NCBI GenBank assembly: GCA_000750105.3
Contig: JPHH03000106.1
Span: 1 to 54,500, forward strand
Length of the DNA stretch: 54,500 nucleotides
Origin: Tolypocladium sp. Sup5 PDA-1
Taxonomy: Eukaryota; Ascomycota; Sordariomycetes; Hypocreales; Ophiocordycipitaceae
Reading direction: 5' to 3'
Positions 36,319 to 47,644 of this stretch are shown here, one piece after another. The notes under the pieces are model-generated. The model was not told where the DNA came from, did not search any database, and was given only the letters and a program-made list of their open reading frames with translations. How positions within the stretch are numbered: position 1 is the first letter of the stretch; the number at the start of each line of letters is the position of its first letter. The position numbers and the translations under genes are program-made.

Positions 36319-36335
36319 TACTTCGTACTTCGTAC
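36319..36335. repeat. Period-7 micro-repeat, inverted orientation
   Basis: TACTTCGTACTTCGTAC, the reverse complement pattern of the copy at 36104. Confidence 0.85.
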
Positions 36336-36763
36336 ATGTGGTATGAAGGCGGAGAGAGAGCTCTACGCCGGAGCATTGTAGCCTAACCACGTTAGCCAGG
36401 AGCTCCAGCCCAGGCACAGCTGGCGATTGCGATGGCTGCGGCTGACGTGCAGCATCCAGCCACGGCGTCTACGGGATCCTTGCAGTAGCCTCAGGGGATC
36501 TACGACTCAGACGAGTGGCGTGACGCGCCCGACGCCATGTGCGAATAAGCGCGCGCGCCGCGGGATGTGCCGGTTTGAGGGAGATTGAAGCCGTGTCTGG
36601 AGTACGAAACCTCGAGCCACACGATTCCCAGGACTGCAGCCATGGCGCTGGGAGGGGAGGCGGATTGTGGTCGAGGAGAACGGTATGCGTGTGAGCTGCG
36701 TCTTAGCAGAAGTCCATAACTACGAATGCCGATGTGTTTTTGGGACTCTGCACTTTTTACTAT

Positions 36764-36799
36764 GTACTTCGTACTCTGTATTTCGTACGAATACAGTAC
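36764..36799. repeat. Period-7 micro-repeat, about five units
   Basis: Starts GTACTTCGTACTCTG and ends TTTCGTACGAATACAGTAC; units drift by one or two bases. Confidence 0.8.
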
Positions 36800-37745
36800 C
36801 AACCGAGTTACTGTAAATAACTCGTGCCCGCTCACAGCCCGTCGCAGATTGGCTTGTGGTATGGAACACGACGTTGGGTCGTCGGCGGGCTACCAACAGC
36901 ACAGGAGCTCGGAGCAGAATAGGAATCGCAACAACAAAGCTTGCAGTTCTGTGGCCAGGTAAGGTGATTTGTACTGTAGTGCCGTGATGTAAGGTTCAGG
37001 CCAAAGCTTCGAATAAAGTAGACCTGCATGCAAGGATGCATGCACTCGTTGACCCTTGCGTGAGGTGTGCCGAGGTGAACAAGCGAGGTGAGGTGAGGTG
37101 ACTTTTTGCCTAGGTTTTCCCCAGGACAGACATGAATCACCATGCACGTCGTGACCTGGCCCAGGAAAATCAACCAGTAGAGAAGGAAAAAACCACCCAG
37201 TCACGGCTCCGGCAAACGACGACTCGACGGGCCGACCACATGACCAAAAAACAGAGGTGCAGAGGAGGACGCAGGGCTACGGAGCACAGCGAACGTCGCA
37301 CAGCATTAGGAGCAGTCCGTGGTCCGTACGGATGCATATTCCTTACGAGTAGTTGGTCGTTTGCCTCTAAAAACAGCTGCCTGTGCCCCCTTGCTCAAAC
37401 GTTTGGCCCCCCAAGCCCCCCCACCACCACCCACCCGCACCTTGGGAGACCCCCTTTGTGGAGCAGCGCACGCCCCCTTGGGACGGCCGATTGATTTCCC
37501 CTGCTGCCGCTGCCGCTGCGAACGAAGGGGCACGAGAGACGCATCCAATCCGATCCGTACTGTACGAGCGTGCGAGCACCTGCAGTACGCAACAACTGCC
37601 GGCCCAGACGCAGACGTAGATTCGCAGACGCAGACGACCGACCCGCGGGCAGCAGCCAGCCAAACCAACTCTTCTCGCCTCGTGCTCCCAACCTCCAGGC
37701 TCTCGCTCTCGCCAGCCAGACCAGAGGCCCCCCAAATTTCGCTTC

Positions 37746-37817
37746 ATGGCCACCGTGGTCGACGCCGGGCAGACTACCAGGGTTTCGTCGATTGAATACG
37801 GAATAGCCACGGCTTAG
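37746..37817 (+). promoter_or_regulatory. Upstream ORF in the TEA4-like leader
   Basis: ATG at 37746 opens 23 codons (MATVVDAGQTTRVSSIEYG then IATA) ending in TAG at 37815-37817, about 137 bases before the main ATG. It lies in a C/T-rich leader-like stretch. Whether it is transcribed is unknown. Confidence 0.4.
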
Positions 37818-37954
37818 GGGAGCCGGGCCGTCCTGGCAGAGCGTTTCAAGACGAAGAACAGGCAGACGACGAGGCGCAGAACCCGAGCAAAGGGAACGGG
37901 GGTTTGTTTAATCCCCGCGCCCTGAGCCAGCTGGCCAAAAAAGTCAACGTCGCG

Positions 37955-40900
37955 ATGACGAGACCTACCATTGTCCGAGCCGGTACGTTCCTCCCCTCTG
38001 CCTCAATGCGTCCCTCGCGGCCTCTCTTGAACCTGCTGCTTCACATCTACCCTCCCTCCTCGCTTCCGCCCCTGCCTGGCAAGTTGCTCGCGACCTACTC
38101 GTACCTTGCCCTTGGCTGTGGTCGGGTACGCCGCCTCCGCGTCCAGGAACCGGGGGTCGTCGACCAACGAGCCATACTCGTACATTCCAGCCACCCAGCC
38201 GACCTCGCTTCAAAATTTTTTTTTTGTTTTGCCGCGTCGTCGGGACGTGTAGTCCGTACACGAGCTCCAGCTAACGCCAATCCTCTTCCCTCTCTTCCAT
38301 ACAGACACAATCGACCTGCAAAACCATAGCACACCGTCGGCAAAGGACCACCCTAGTCATCACCACCTGCCCGAGTCTGCCCCAGGCAGTTCCGCCGCGC
38401 CCATCATCGCCCCTCACCAGGCCGAGACCCTCCGCGAAGTGGCTCACGAGACCGCCGAGGAGGAGGCCCGCAGCCCGCGGGTTTCGTGGACAACAAACGG
38501 CAAGGGCGGCGGGACCGGAGCCGTGCTGCAGCAGTACGCCGACGACAGCGACGACGACCACAACCGCCCCAGCTCTGGCGGCGGCCTGTCCAGAGACCTC
38601 GCCGGGGGGGCAAACGGCTCCGACATGTATCGTCACGACCACCAACAGCAGCAGCAGGATGCGCTGGCTGTCGCCCAGAATGGCGGCGTCTCGTCGTCGG
38701 ACGAGGGAGACCTGGACGGCGACGGTGATACCGACCTCGACGACGACATGATGGACAAGATATCGAGTTCGCCCTCTATTGAAGATGGTGGGTGCAACCC
38801 CGTTGCCGTGCCCGTGGCCTGGCCGCGGCGCGTGTCTTCCCTCCCATCGTTTTTGCGAGATCCCTGCCCATCTACGAAAGCTCCCCGTGTGGTCCAGGCC
38901 ATCCCCTCAAAGTCTGGCCCAGCCGAATCCCCTCTCCCCGTCCCCAGAACAAGTGTACACCTCCAACAGATGGGGATCGCAGCTGCTGAGTGGCAATGCA
39001 ACCGTCATCTTCCTCGCGGTGAGTATGCCGGTTGGCACAACGGCGATTTCGACGACGGCCATGATGGGTACCACGACCGATACGACGTCAACAGGTTCAG
39101 CGACGATCGTGGGATCAGCGGAGGAACACGGCGCAATCACCGTGTGCAGGAACGCAGGCCGGAGGGATAGAAGACCTCGACAATGGCGGCTGAACCTGAT
39201 GCGCGAAAGAGACATCTATTCATGCAATTGGGCCCTTCTGGTGAAGAGAGCGGTGCTGGGGGACGCTTGGCCCGACATGGAACCTTTGATGACGACGAAT
39301 ATGGCGGCTACACTTCCGGAGGCTTACCGCTCACGTTCCCTTACGAACCGTCGCTCGAGGAAGATGATGACTCTCACTATTCCCTTTCTGGCGAATTGCG
39401 CTTTGTTGAATCTGGTTGGGCGGGCGAATGCTTACAGACTTCAGAGGACATCGATTTCGAGTTCGTGTACGCGCTTCACACGTTTGTGGCTACGGTCGAA
39501 GGCCAGGCAAATGCGACAAAGGGCGATACGATGGTGCTACTGGATGATAGCAACAGCTACTGGTGGCTGGTCCGAGTGGTCAAGGACAGCAGCATTGGTG
39601 AGTTATATGTACCGTGTCGCTTTCGCGCATGGGTAGAAACTGACAGAACTTGATTCAGGATACCTACCCGCTGAACATATCGAGACGCCGACGGAGAGGC
39701 TGGCCCGCTTGAATAAGCACAGGAATATTGATGTGAGTGCAACAGGCGAGAGCTTGGAGAGAAGCGTGCTAACAAACCACAGCTGTCTGCCACAATGCTC
39801 GGCGATCAGGCGGCAAAGCAAAAGAATTCGTTCAAAGGGATTCGCATAAGGCGGAAGACGGTCACCTTTGCGGATCCGACGTACGTCGATTACTCTGATT
39901 TCGACTATTCTACCGACGAGGAAGATATCGAGGAGCTGTTTGGCCCCCACCCAACGACTGCTCAGCAACAGCGAGAGCCGCAGAAGCAAGAGCAGCAACA
40001 AAGCGCCTTGAAGACGTCGACCGAGGACGAAGCAACGGACGAAAGCGCCAAAGTTGAGCCTCTGAAGACTCGGGCGACCACTCAGGACACCGTCACTGAG
40101 CTGGCAAAAGAGGAACCCGCAGGCCAGGAAGAGGTCAGAGGAAGCGACGAGCTTATCGAAAACAAGCCCGACGGTCTTAGCAGATCAAGAAATGGCACAG
40201 TCAGGAACACCGACTCTTTCTTTAAGGATGAAAGCGTCGAAACCAAGAAGATTACGCTTACTCCAAACCTGTTGCGAGACGACAACACGCCCCGAGAGTC
40301 GACAGAATCTGTTACCAGGGATCTCAAGTCGAGGACCAGCTTGGACAAGCTGGACAAGGAGCTCGTGTCCGACAAGGAAAGGAAGAAGGGCAAAGACAAG
40401 GACAAAAAGGACAAGGACAAGAAGCCAAGTGCCATCCGAAGTTTCTTTTCGAGAAAGGACAAGAAGAAGGCAGCTGAGGATGATGACGAGTCGTTCGGCA
40501 AACGGTCTATGGACATCATTTCGGAGTCGCGAGATAGTGAGGATCGCGCGGTGGACGAACAAACCTCTGCAGACAAGTCCGCTGGCGCTCAACGAAATCC
40601 TGGCAAGCTGCAGAAGGCAGTGCCTACGGGCAAGGCGCCTGGCGGCACGGCGCAGAAATCCGTTGAGCTCTCGTCTTACCTGGCCGAGGGCCGCAACAAT
40701 GACGTATCGAATGTGCCACCCTCGTCGATGCGGATCGTCGATCCGGAGACGCGGGAAACGCAAGAGGTATCGTCCAACCAGCGGCAGCAGACTGGCGATG
40801 TGACGCGTGAGCGGTCTTCCTCAGCTGCTGCCCAGCGAGAGGAAAAGTCTGTCATCTCCAAGATCATGCCAGCACGCAGCGCAAGCACTGGTCAGGATCC

Positions 40901-41623
40901 CAAACCGCAGAAGACGGTCAAGGTGAAGGCACGTATGGAACTTGATGCGTCAGACAGCTCCGAGGTGGAAGAACCTATCACGGATCAGGCCCAGCAGACC
41001 CCTCATGAACCTTCAACAAAGGAGCAGAACGGCGAACGGGAAATATCTACGCGACCCCACTTGCCTGGCGCGTTTCCGGAAAGCTACGAGACAGCGTCGA
41101 CGATTTCTAGCGACAAGACCGTTACGCCGCAGCACCCGCAACAGAACCCGATGGAGCGAGCGAATATACCAGCAACCCAGACATCTCCTCTCAACAGATC
41201 CAACCCACCAGCACTCGTTGTCGATACATCATCACCAGAAGGCAATTCGCCGGAAGCTTCGCCATCTCCTGACCAGGTTCAGACTATGGCTGACAGCCAG
41301 AGGGGTGGAAGCTCAGCCAGCAAGGAGCCAACTTGGGATGACACCAAATTGCGGGCCTTTTTCGACGAAACCGATCACATCCGTGACCTGTTGGCTGTGG
41401 TGTATGACAAGAGCAACGTCGAGCCCGCTGGTAGTGATCATCCAATTGTTGGAGGGTTATTCCGAGAGCAAAATGCCAAGTTGGCTGAGATAACAACGGT
41501 AAGACCACCCCCTATTGCATGTCCTTTGTTAAGAACAAAGCTAACTTTGAACTTTAACAGCAACTGGACAACATGCTCGGAGACTGGCTAGCGAGAAAAC
41601 AGCGTCTCCGTGGAACAGTATAG
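37955..41623 (+). CDS. SH3-domain cell-polarity protein, Tea4/Bud14 (TeaC) family
   Basis: Likely exons are 37955-37982, 38305-39018, 39247-39597, 39659-39732, 39783-41498 and 41561-41623, about 981 residues. The SH3 domain lies around residues 320-385 (FEFVYALHTFVATVEGQANA, DTMVLLDDSNSYWWLVRV, GYLPAEHIE). It is followed by ERLARLNKHRNIDLSATMLGD. RRKTVTFADP (about 413) fits an RVxF docking site for protein phosphatase 1, as known for Tea4 and Bud14, which bring PP1 to cell tips. The C terminus LDNMLGDWLARKQRLRGTV is family-like. A Lys/Asp-rich stretch and long disordered parts lie between. Problem: the two coding blocks before SH3 share one frame but TAG at 39168-39170 lies between them. I infer an intron from the strong donor GTGAGT at 39019 to 39246, but the acceptor is uncertain. 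The 322-nt first intron is long for this window. Confidence 0.8.
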
Positions 41624-42832
41624 GCGCGGGACGCTGTATCACCGTCGATGGTGCAGGAGAGAGCAGTTCAGCAAGTGGATCCTCGGCTTGCCCGAGATCG
41701 CGTGATGCATCAGCTTGCTCACTACGCCTCTGCATTGCATATACTTTGCATCCTTCGTGGCCCTCGTTCTTTGGTATTGGAGCATATACGCAGGGGTGTT
41801 GAAGCATCAAGGCGTCAGGATACCGGCACGCGGCAACGTGCGAGTTCCCTTCTGTTCACATATTTTTTTCCCTTCCTGTTATTGGCACGCTGATATGAGA
41901 TACAATGCACGCACGTACGAACGTTTGGAAGGGGAATACCCATAAACACGCACAGCTCGATCGCAGAGGACAGCCAGGCCGCGGCGGATCTGGCTCGCGC
42001 TCGCTTGTTTGGTTTTAACTCCCTTTTGTCTTCTTCCCGTCTTCCCTCTCCCCTGCATTCTGTGCGAGGACAGGCCAAAGACCTTGTTTTGTCTCGCGCT
42101 TTCTTGTGTTTGCTTTTCTTTTGATGACTCAGGACGGGATGGGATGTGGGTTGGCTATGGGATTGGAGGTGCTTTTGATACCCGTGTGAACGGACAGATG
42201 GCATGTGTTGCAGATGCAGAAGGGATGGGATGTACTACTACGTATATCTGCGTGGCTTGTATAGTAGTGTATACCGCTAGAGAACGGCGATGTGAACACC
42301 AAGAGAGACAAGGTGACTTGACGATCTTGGGGGCGTTGCTTTGCTGGTGCCGTGGTTTGCTGCGAAGTGAAGTGGTAGATTCGCCCAATACGTACGCCAG
42401 ACGCCATGTTTGTTGGGGTTGGCTGCTAAACATGGATACGATACGAGCCAGCTGATTCGAGGCCGCATGCTTTCTGCGCCTGTCAATTTCGAGACAACGG
42501 CAGGTGCGGGTCCTGGACATGCGTTGCAATACGTATGATCGGCTACCAATGCAGCTTCCACTTCCCCCCCCTCTCGCCAGTCCACTTGAGCCCATACCGG
42601 CTGGTGCCGACTCCCTTTACGTGTCAATAAAGTCACAAGTATCCCACAGCAGCACGCGAGCAGCAGCCCACACGTGTCGTTCATCGGTGCGTCATATTTC
42701 CTCTCTAGCAGTCGACAAATACATGCCAAAGAAAAGTGTTTCGCGCCCCAAGTGTAGCAACGTTAACGCAACGCAGACCCCATTCCGATGCAACCGTAAA
42801 AGCAGCCCAGAACCGAACTTTCCCAAACCCTT
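41624..42832. other. Intergenic region between convergent TEA4-like and RPL32 genes
   Basis: Both neighbours end here, so it holds two 3' untranslated regions. Open frames such as 42009-42455 are Cys/His/Thr-rich without domains. No RNA gene was recognised. Confidence 0.5.
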
Positions 42833-43593
42833 TTACACCTCGGTCGTGACCTTCGCCTTGGAGTTCGTGACCTTGACCCCTAGTTGCTTCGCGCGGGCGA
42901 TGATGTCAATTCGCTTCCTGGAGGAGACGTTGTGGGCGATCCTGTAGAGGGACTCATGTTAGCAAATTGGTTGCAGTGGTTTCGGCAGCCAATTGCCTCG
43001 GAGCTTCCGAGGGTAACGTACTCAGCGGCGTAGGTTCGGTTGTGCATCATCAGGAGCTCGATATCCTTGACGTTGCTGACAAGGAAAGCCTTGTGGCCAG
43101 AGGGCATCATGTAGCGGGTCTTCTTGTTGGAGCCGAAACCGATCTAATCCATCACTTGTCAGTGTCTCCGTTCTGGTGCACATCGTCGATCCAGGCTGGC
43201 GCTCCAGGTTCTCGACGAATCGCAGAAAATCGCAGCGCCCAGCGACCCCGGATCAGAATCCCGACGTACCGAGGGCATGGCCGTGTTGCCACGGAAGCGT
43301 CTCCGGACACGGTTGTCGATACCCTTAGGCTTGCGCCAGCTGGCACCGACTCGCATGAACCGGTCACTCTGGTGACGGTTGAAGCGCAACGTGCCTATTC
43401 ACACCAGTCAACACTCTGTCTCGTAGAAACCGCATTTCGTCCCATCATTCCTCCCGCTGCAACTCGACTCGAGCGTCCGTATCGTTGGCATCGTCGAATC
43501 GTCGAAGTCGAGCGGGGTGTTTGAGAGAGGGCTTGGGGCACCAAAGTACGTACGCTTCTTCACGATGGGGACGTGCTTCTTTGCGGAAACCAT
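42833..43593 (-). CDS. RPL32: 60S ribosomal protein L32
   Basis: Minus-strand exons 43593-43554, 43394-43270, 43143-43022 and 42941-42833 encode 131 residues, the standard eL32 length. Landmarks are MVSAKKHVPIVKKR, FNRHQSDRFMRVGASWRKPK, GIDNRVRRRFRGNTAMPSIG, YGS-like FGSNKKTRYMMPSGHKAFLV, DIELLMMHNRTYAAEIAHNV and SSRKRIDIIARAKQLGVKV. Intron sizes 159, 126 and 80 nt; multiple introns near the 5' end are usual for fungal ribosomal genes. A further 66-nt intron in the 5' UTR is likely (43659-43594, donor GTAAGG, branch GCTGACC, acceptor CCAG just before the ATG). Head-to-head with RPS16. Confidence 0.96.
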
Positions 43594-43990
43594 CTGGATT
43601 CGAGGTCAGCATGACAATTGCTTGAGACAAGTCGGGATCATTGGGCATAGGTGCCTTACCTTGACGGCGGTTACTCCTGGGTCTGATGGCTGTAAAGGTT
43701 GGCCGGCGTGATGTTCACTCGGGGCGAAATTTTGGCGGATGCCACAACCAGACGCTAAGTCGAAGGGTTTAGGGCTGCGATCACGTGGGCTACCATTTTT
43801 TTGCGCAGCACCTGGGTCACGGCACCCTTGCCGCCCCAAAGCAGCCTAGCGCCGCGTGGAGGGCACAAACCCTCTCTCGGCGAAAAAATCCGCCCCAGGC
43901 GAGCGTCAGTTACCTAGGCGCCATCTCCATCACGACCTGCTGCTCGAGTCCTGCAAGCGCTCTTTTGCAACACCAAGACAATCAGCAACC
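43594..43990. promoter_or_regulatory. Shared divergent promoter of RPL32 and RPS16
   Basis: Only 397 bases separate the two start codons, including a probable RPL32 leader intron (43594-43659). AGGGTTTAGGG at 43764-43774 is a telobox-like motif. Tbf1-type factors bind TTAGGG-like sites at ribosomal protein promoters in Candida albicans and probably in ancestral ascomycetes. A CACGTG E-box core is at 43781-43786. Confidence 0.65.
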
Positions 43991-44721
43991 ATGTCGTCGA
44001 CAACGCAGAGCGTGCAATGCTTCGGCAAGAAGAGGACGGCCACTGCCGTCGCCCACTGCAAGGTACGTCGAGAGCGATTCCCCCGGTGGCATCGGAGCTA
44101 CGTTGGTTGGATGCGGAGCGGGAACGAAGGCGAAATCCGAAGTGACGATGGACGGCTGACATGATGATGTGTATTTAGGCCGGCCGTGGTCTGGTCAAGG
44201 TCAACGGGCGTCCCCTTTCGCTGGTTCAGCCCGAGATCTTGCGCTTCAAGGTACGAATCTGATTCTTCCCCTCGAACCCGGAACATCCTTCGCCTGCCAT
44301 TCCTCGAATCATCCAAGACGTTGAAACGAAGTTGCGATTGCGAAGAGACCTCGTGTGTCTGGCAGGACGCAAGGGTACCTAGTTGTGATGTTGCGAGGAG
44401 CATAATTTGCTGAGACTTTTCTCCGCTCAGGTCTACGAGCCCCTCCTGGTCGTTGGTCTTGACAAGTTCGCCAACGTCGACATCCGCGTCCGCGTCACCG
44501 GCGGTGGCCACACCTCCCAGATCTACGCCATCCGTCAAGCCATCGCCAAGTCCCTCATCGCCTACTACCAGAAGTACGTCGACGAGCACTCCAAGAACAT
44601 GCTCAAGCAGGCCCTCGTCCAGTTCGACCGCACCCTGCTCGTCGCCGACAACCGCCGCTGCGAGCCCAAGAAGTTCGGTGGTCCCGGCGCCAGAGCCCGC
44701 TTCCAGAAGTCGTACCGATAA
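43991..44721 (+). CDS. RPS16: 40S ribosomal protein S16
   Basis: Exons 43991-44062, 44179-44250 and 44431-44721 encode 144 residues, the usual uS9 length. The protein shows VQCFGKKRTATAVAHCKAGR, GLVKVNGRPLSLVQPEILRF, VYEPLLVVGLDKFANVDIRV, VTGGGHTSQIYAIRQAIAKS and the conserved C-terminal GPGARARFQKSYR, whose last Arg reaches the P-site tRNA anticodon in the ribosome. Both introns (116 and 180 nt) fall in phase 0. I looked for box C/D snoRNAs in the introns and found no convincing C/D pair. It is divergent from RPL32. Confidence 0.96.
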
Positions 44722-45817
44722 ACGGAGAAACTTGCAGGACGGGAGGAGGGTGTTTGGAGAGCGGTACATGCTGCTGCTACTTCTGCTGCTGCTGCTGCCG
44801 CTTTGGGAGATCGCCCGGCTGGTGGCAGCAGGGAGGATGTCGCGTCACGGAGTGGACAAAAGGAATCGGAGTCTCGTATTCCCTGGTACGGGGATAGGTT
44901 TCCCATTGGCATTTGCATGGCCTTGCTTTGGGCGGATTGTAAAGGGTCTGGCAGGCAAATGAAATCTTCAAAACGTTCACGATTGCGGACATGATTGCGT
45001 GCGTGCGTGAGTGCAGATGTGAGGCAGCGTGTCGAGACGTTTGAGCACCACCACCCATACGGCCGGTCTGGCACGGGTCTCCCAGGGTCGTTTATATCAT
45101 CACCAAATGGGGATGTTCGACAAGCCGGGGCGGTTCTAGAACCGCACAGCTCAAGATGAGCCCAGTCAACAACATGCCTCGCGAGGTTGGCGTCTGTCGC
45201 CCCCGATGCCGCAACACAACACAGCATTTGCTCTTCTTCCCGCAAGTCTACTTCATTGGCATCTAACCGTGAGACGAGAGTTCGCACATCAAGGGGAAGT
45301 CGGCCTCAGGTGCGTCGGTGGGATGGTGTGAGTGTGTACGTGAAAGAGCGAACGGCCGCCGACGACGGCCACCTCGTAAACATTACTGCTGCTAATAGTA
45401 CTGTACAGGCCGTTATAGTCGAATCGTTTGCGGACTATCCTGCTCAAAACAAAACCTTGAACCAATGCAGTCGTACTCTGTGTTCCCTGGGACCCCTCGT
45501 GTTTCCAATACCAACGCCAGTTAAAGAAAGCACCTCGTCACCCAACGCTACAAACGCCCTTCATCCACTCATCATCATTAGTTCGTCCCTGACCGAATCC
45601 ACCCCTTGTCCAAACACCATGAAAATGCCAAGCGACGGGCTAATCAAGCCGTCTCCATCCTCGTGGCCGCCGTCGGCACCCCCCTTCTCCTCCTGCCGCC
45701 ACGGGCTGGCCGTGCGCGGCGCAGCATTGCCCGTCGGCGCCACCTCTCCCTCGCCCGCACAGTACCCAGATGGGCCGCATGCCTGGGCGGCCCGAGCTCG
45801 CGAACCGTGTCTCTCGC
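44722..45817. other. Intergenic region between convergent RPS16 and AAR2
   Basis: It holds the two 3' regions. A CTG-rich microsatellite-like tract lies at 44768-44801. The frames at 44565-45287 (minus) and 45187-45957 (plus) are chance-like in composition. Confidence 0.5.
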
Positions 45818-47371
45818 CTAGTTCCTCCACGATACCAGGCCCAGCTCGCGGCCCTGGTCGTCCAGCTCCACGACCGAGGGCTCCCACTCGCCGCGCTCGT
45901 CTTCTTCCTCCAGCTGCCCCAGCTCCAGCTCCAGACGCTGGCGATCCTCCGCCCTGAGCCTGTTCCTGCGGAGGAAGCTGGTCTTCAGGTCCCAGTGAAG
46001 CTCCGACTTGACCACCGTCTCGAGCCTCGAGAACGCGGCCTGGACGGCAAGGTGGTCAGGAGTGATGGTCTCCTTGTCTTGCCCCTTGAAGAGCTCGTGT
46101 AAGCGACGTCTGTAGACGATGAGGGCCAGGCGCAAGTCGCGGCTTTTGGCTGCGTTATTCTCAAAGATGGAGTTGTCGATCCAGCCTGTGCTGTGAGTGA
46201 CTTGTGCAGTGATTGATCGGAGGAATCCCGCCATGAGCCTAGGCCGGCGAATGGCGAGACGGTAGGCCTTGAAGACGACCCTCAAGACGGTGAACCACCA
46301 CTGCTGAATGCAAGCGTCGTTTCCCAAGTACATGCTTTGGATGTAGAGAAACTGGAACTCGCCAACAATGTCCTCCTCGGCGAGAGCTCTGTCGGAGGGG
46401 TTGTTGTGGTCTTTCACCCTCGCCAAAATGTAAGACGTTGAGTCTCTGGCGTCCAGTGAACGTTCGGGTCCCACGAGAGCGGCGGAAAACGTCCTGGTTT
46501 GCTGTTCGAAGCAGAACTTGAGCTCGTGACATTGGAAGAGGGCGTGCGAATATGCCCGGTCGCGGAACATCTCGGAAGGCAGTCTGACGGCTCCCTTGAC
46601 GGAATCACAAGTGTGCATGTTCCAACCGCCTTCCTGGTCTGCGGCAATGCGGTTCAAGACGCTTTCGGAGATGCTGCCCGTGAGCTGCTCCCACATTTGT
46701 GCGTTGGCAGCGGCCCTGGCAGGGTTATACTCTTCAGGTCTTGGACCAACTGCCGAGGCGTCTCGGTATGGAGGCAGCTTGGCGTAGATCTTATCGACGC
46801 TTTCTGCCTGGATGCGAGCCTCGGTGCGGGTAGGCTCTACAAAGGCTTCGTTGTCGTCGTGCCACTGAACAACGTGGACTCGGTTGATACCCGTGCTCAT
46901 GATCCAGAAGCCGCAGCGGGACGCCAGACTATCTGGGTGAGCGGCCCAGAAGAAGTGAGGGCCTGCGGGAAGCTGCCTGACGCCGATATACTTCCTGGCG
47001 ACGTAAGGAATGTTGTTGTAGCCGACGGCGTACTCCTCGGGCAGGTTCAGGACGATGACCACATCCCCGCGTCCCATGTTGTGCGTCAGTCTGTTCCAGG
47101 GCACCGTGGACAGTCCCCTCTGTACAGGCAGCGGCTGTCCCGGGGGGGTATCCAGAGGCGAAGGCGGGTCATCGTGTGAGACGAGCCGCAGTGTGCCCAA
47201 GACGAACCTTCCGATGACCCTGATGGATTCGTAGGACTTGGCCGAGCGGACTCCGGTGGACTTGGTCGAACGGCCTCCAGTGGACTTGGTCGAGCGGCCT
47301 CCAGAGGAGCAATTTGAGTTGGACTTGGTGACGCCCATGGGCACCCACGGCGCGGAGGGGAAGCCATCCAT
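45818..47371 (-). CDS. AAR2: AAR2 family U5 snRNP assembly factor
   Basis: A single uninterrupted minus-strand frame of 517 residues. The N-terminal beta-rich domain is recognised by VVIVLNLPEEYAVGYNN, IGVRQLPAGPHFFWAAHPD and RCGFWI, and the following helical domain by GEFQFLYIQSMYLGNDACIQ and ITPDHLAVQAAFSRLE. AAR2 binds Prp8 during U5 snRNP maturation in cytoplasm and nucleus and is replaced by Brr2. About 95 residues before the conserved part are an unusual extension with a Ser/Thr/Gly/Lys/Arg repeat encoded by tandem 24-bp units (47244-47303). An internal Met just before GRGDVVIVLNL could be the real start, which would remove the extension. Confidence 0.88.
   Translation of the reverse strand: MDGFPSAPWVPMGVTKSNSNCSSGGRSTKSTGGRSTKSTGVRSAKSYESIRVIGRFVLGTLRLVSHDDPPSPLDTPPGQPLPVQRGLSTVPWNRLTHNMGRGDVVIVLNLPEEYAVGYNNIPYVARKYIGVRQLPAGPHFFWAAHPDSLASRCGFWIMSTGINRVHVVQWHDDNEAFVEPTRTEARIQAESVDKIYAKLPPYRDASAVGPRPEEYNPARAAANAQMWEQLTGSISESVLNRIAADQEGGWNMHTCDSVKGAVRLPSEMFRDRAYSHALFQCHELKFCFEQQTRTFSAALVGPERSLDARDSTSYILARVKDHNNPSDRALAEEDIVGEFQFLYIQSMYLGNDACIQQWWFTVLRVVFKAYRLAIRRPRLMAGFLRSITAQVTHSTGWIDNSIFENNAAKSRDLRLALIVYRRRLHELFKGQDKETITPDHLAVQAAFSRLETVVKSELHWDLKTSFLRRNRLRAEDRQRLELELGQLEEEDERGEWEPSVVELDDQGRELGLVSWRN
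47244..47303. repeat. 24-bp tandem repeat in the AAR2 N-terminal region
   Basis: Two full copies (47244-47267, 47268-47291) and half a third, with few substitutions. They encode the eight-residue repeat around RSTKSTG in frame. Confidence 0.8.
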
Positions 47372-47644
47372 CTCGGGCGCCAGGGTCCTCTGTCTGTCTC
47401 TAACGATTCGATTTCCCTGTGGCTGAACTACCCAAGTAGGGGAAATGGTTTAGACGACGATGCGGGGGCTGTTGGCAAGGTCTCCGTTTCCCTATCCGGG
47501 TGCGATGGTGACTGGTGAGATGGGCTGGTTAAAGGCGATATCAGATGCCAAGGCCACTTATTGGAAGCGGCCGCTTGTCTTGGCAGAGGCGTGTAAGTGC
47601 GTGCTGCGACTGCTGCGTTCCTCGGCGCAACTGCTGGTGATGCT

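Larger units (their letters stand above)
35717..37954. other. Intergenic region, repeat-bearing, no gene seen
   Basis: This holds the NAD-GDH 3' region and the promoter and leader of the TEA4-like gene. It has the densest cluster of the period-7 repeat (36104-36120, 36319-36335, 36764-36799) and a compound TA/TG microsatellite (36126-36186). From about 37380 it is C/T-rich. A 23-codon upstream ORF lies at 37746-37817. Confidence 0.6.

Noticed and set aside
43022..44430. Possible box C/D snoRNAs in ribosomal gene introns
   Set aside because: Single C-like (TGATGT) or D-like (CTGA) words occur but not in the right order, spacing or with closing stems.
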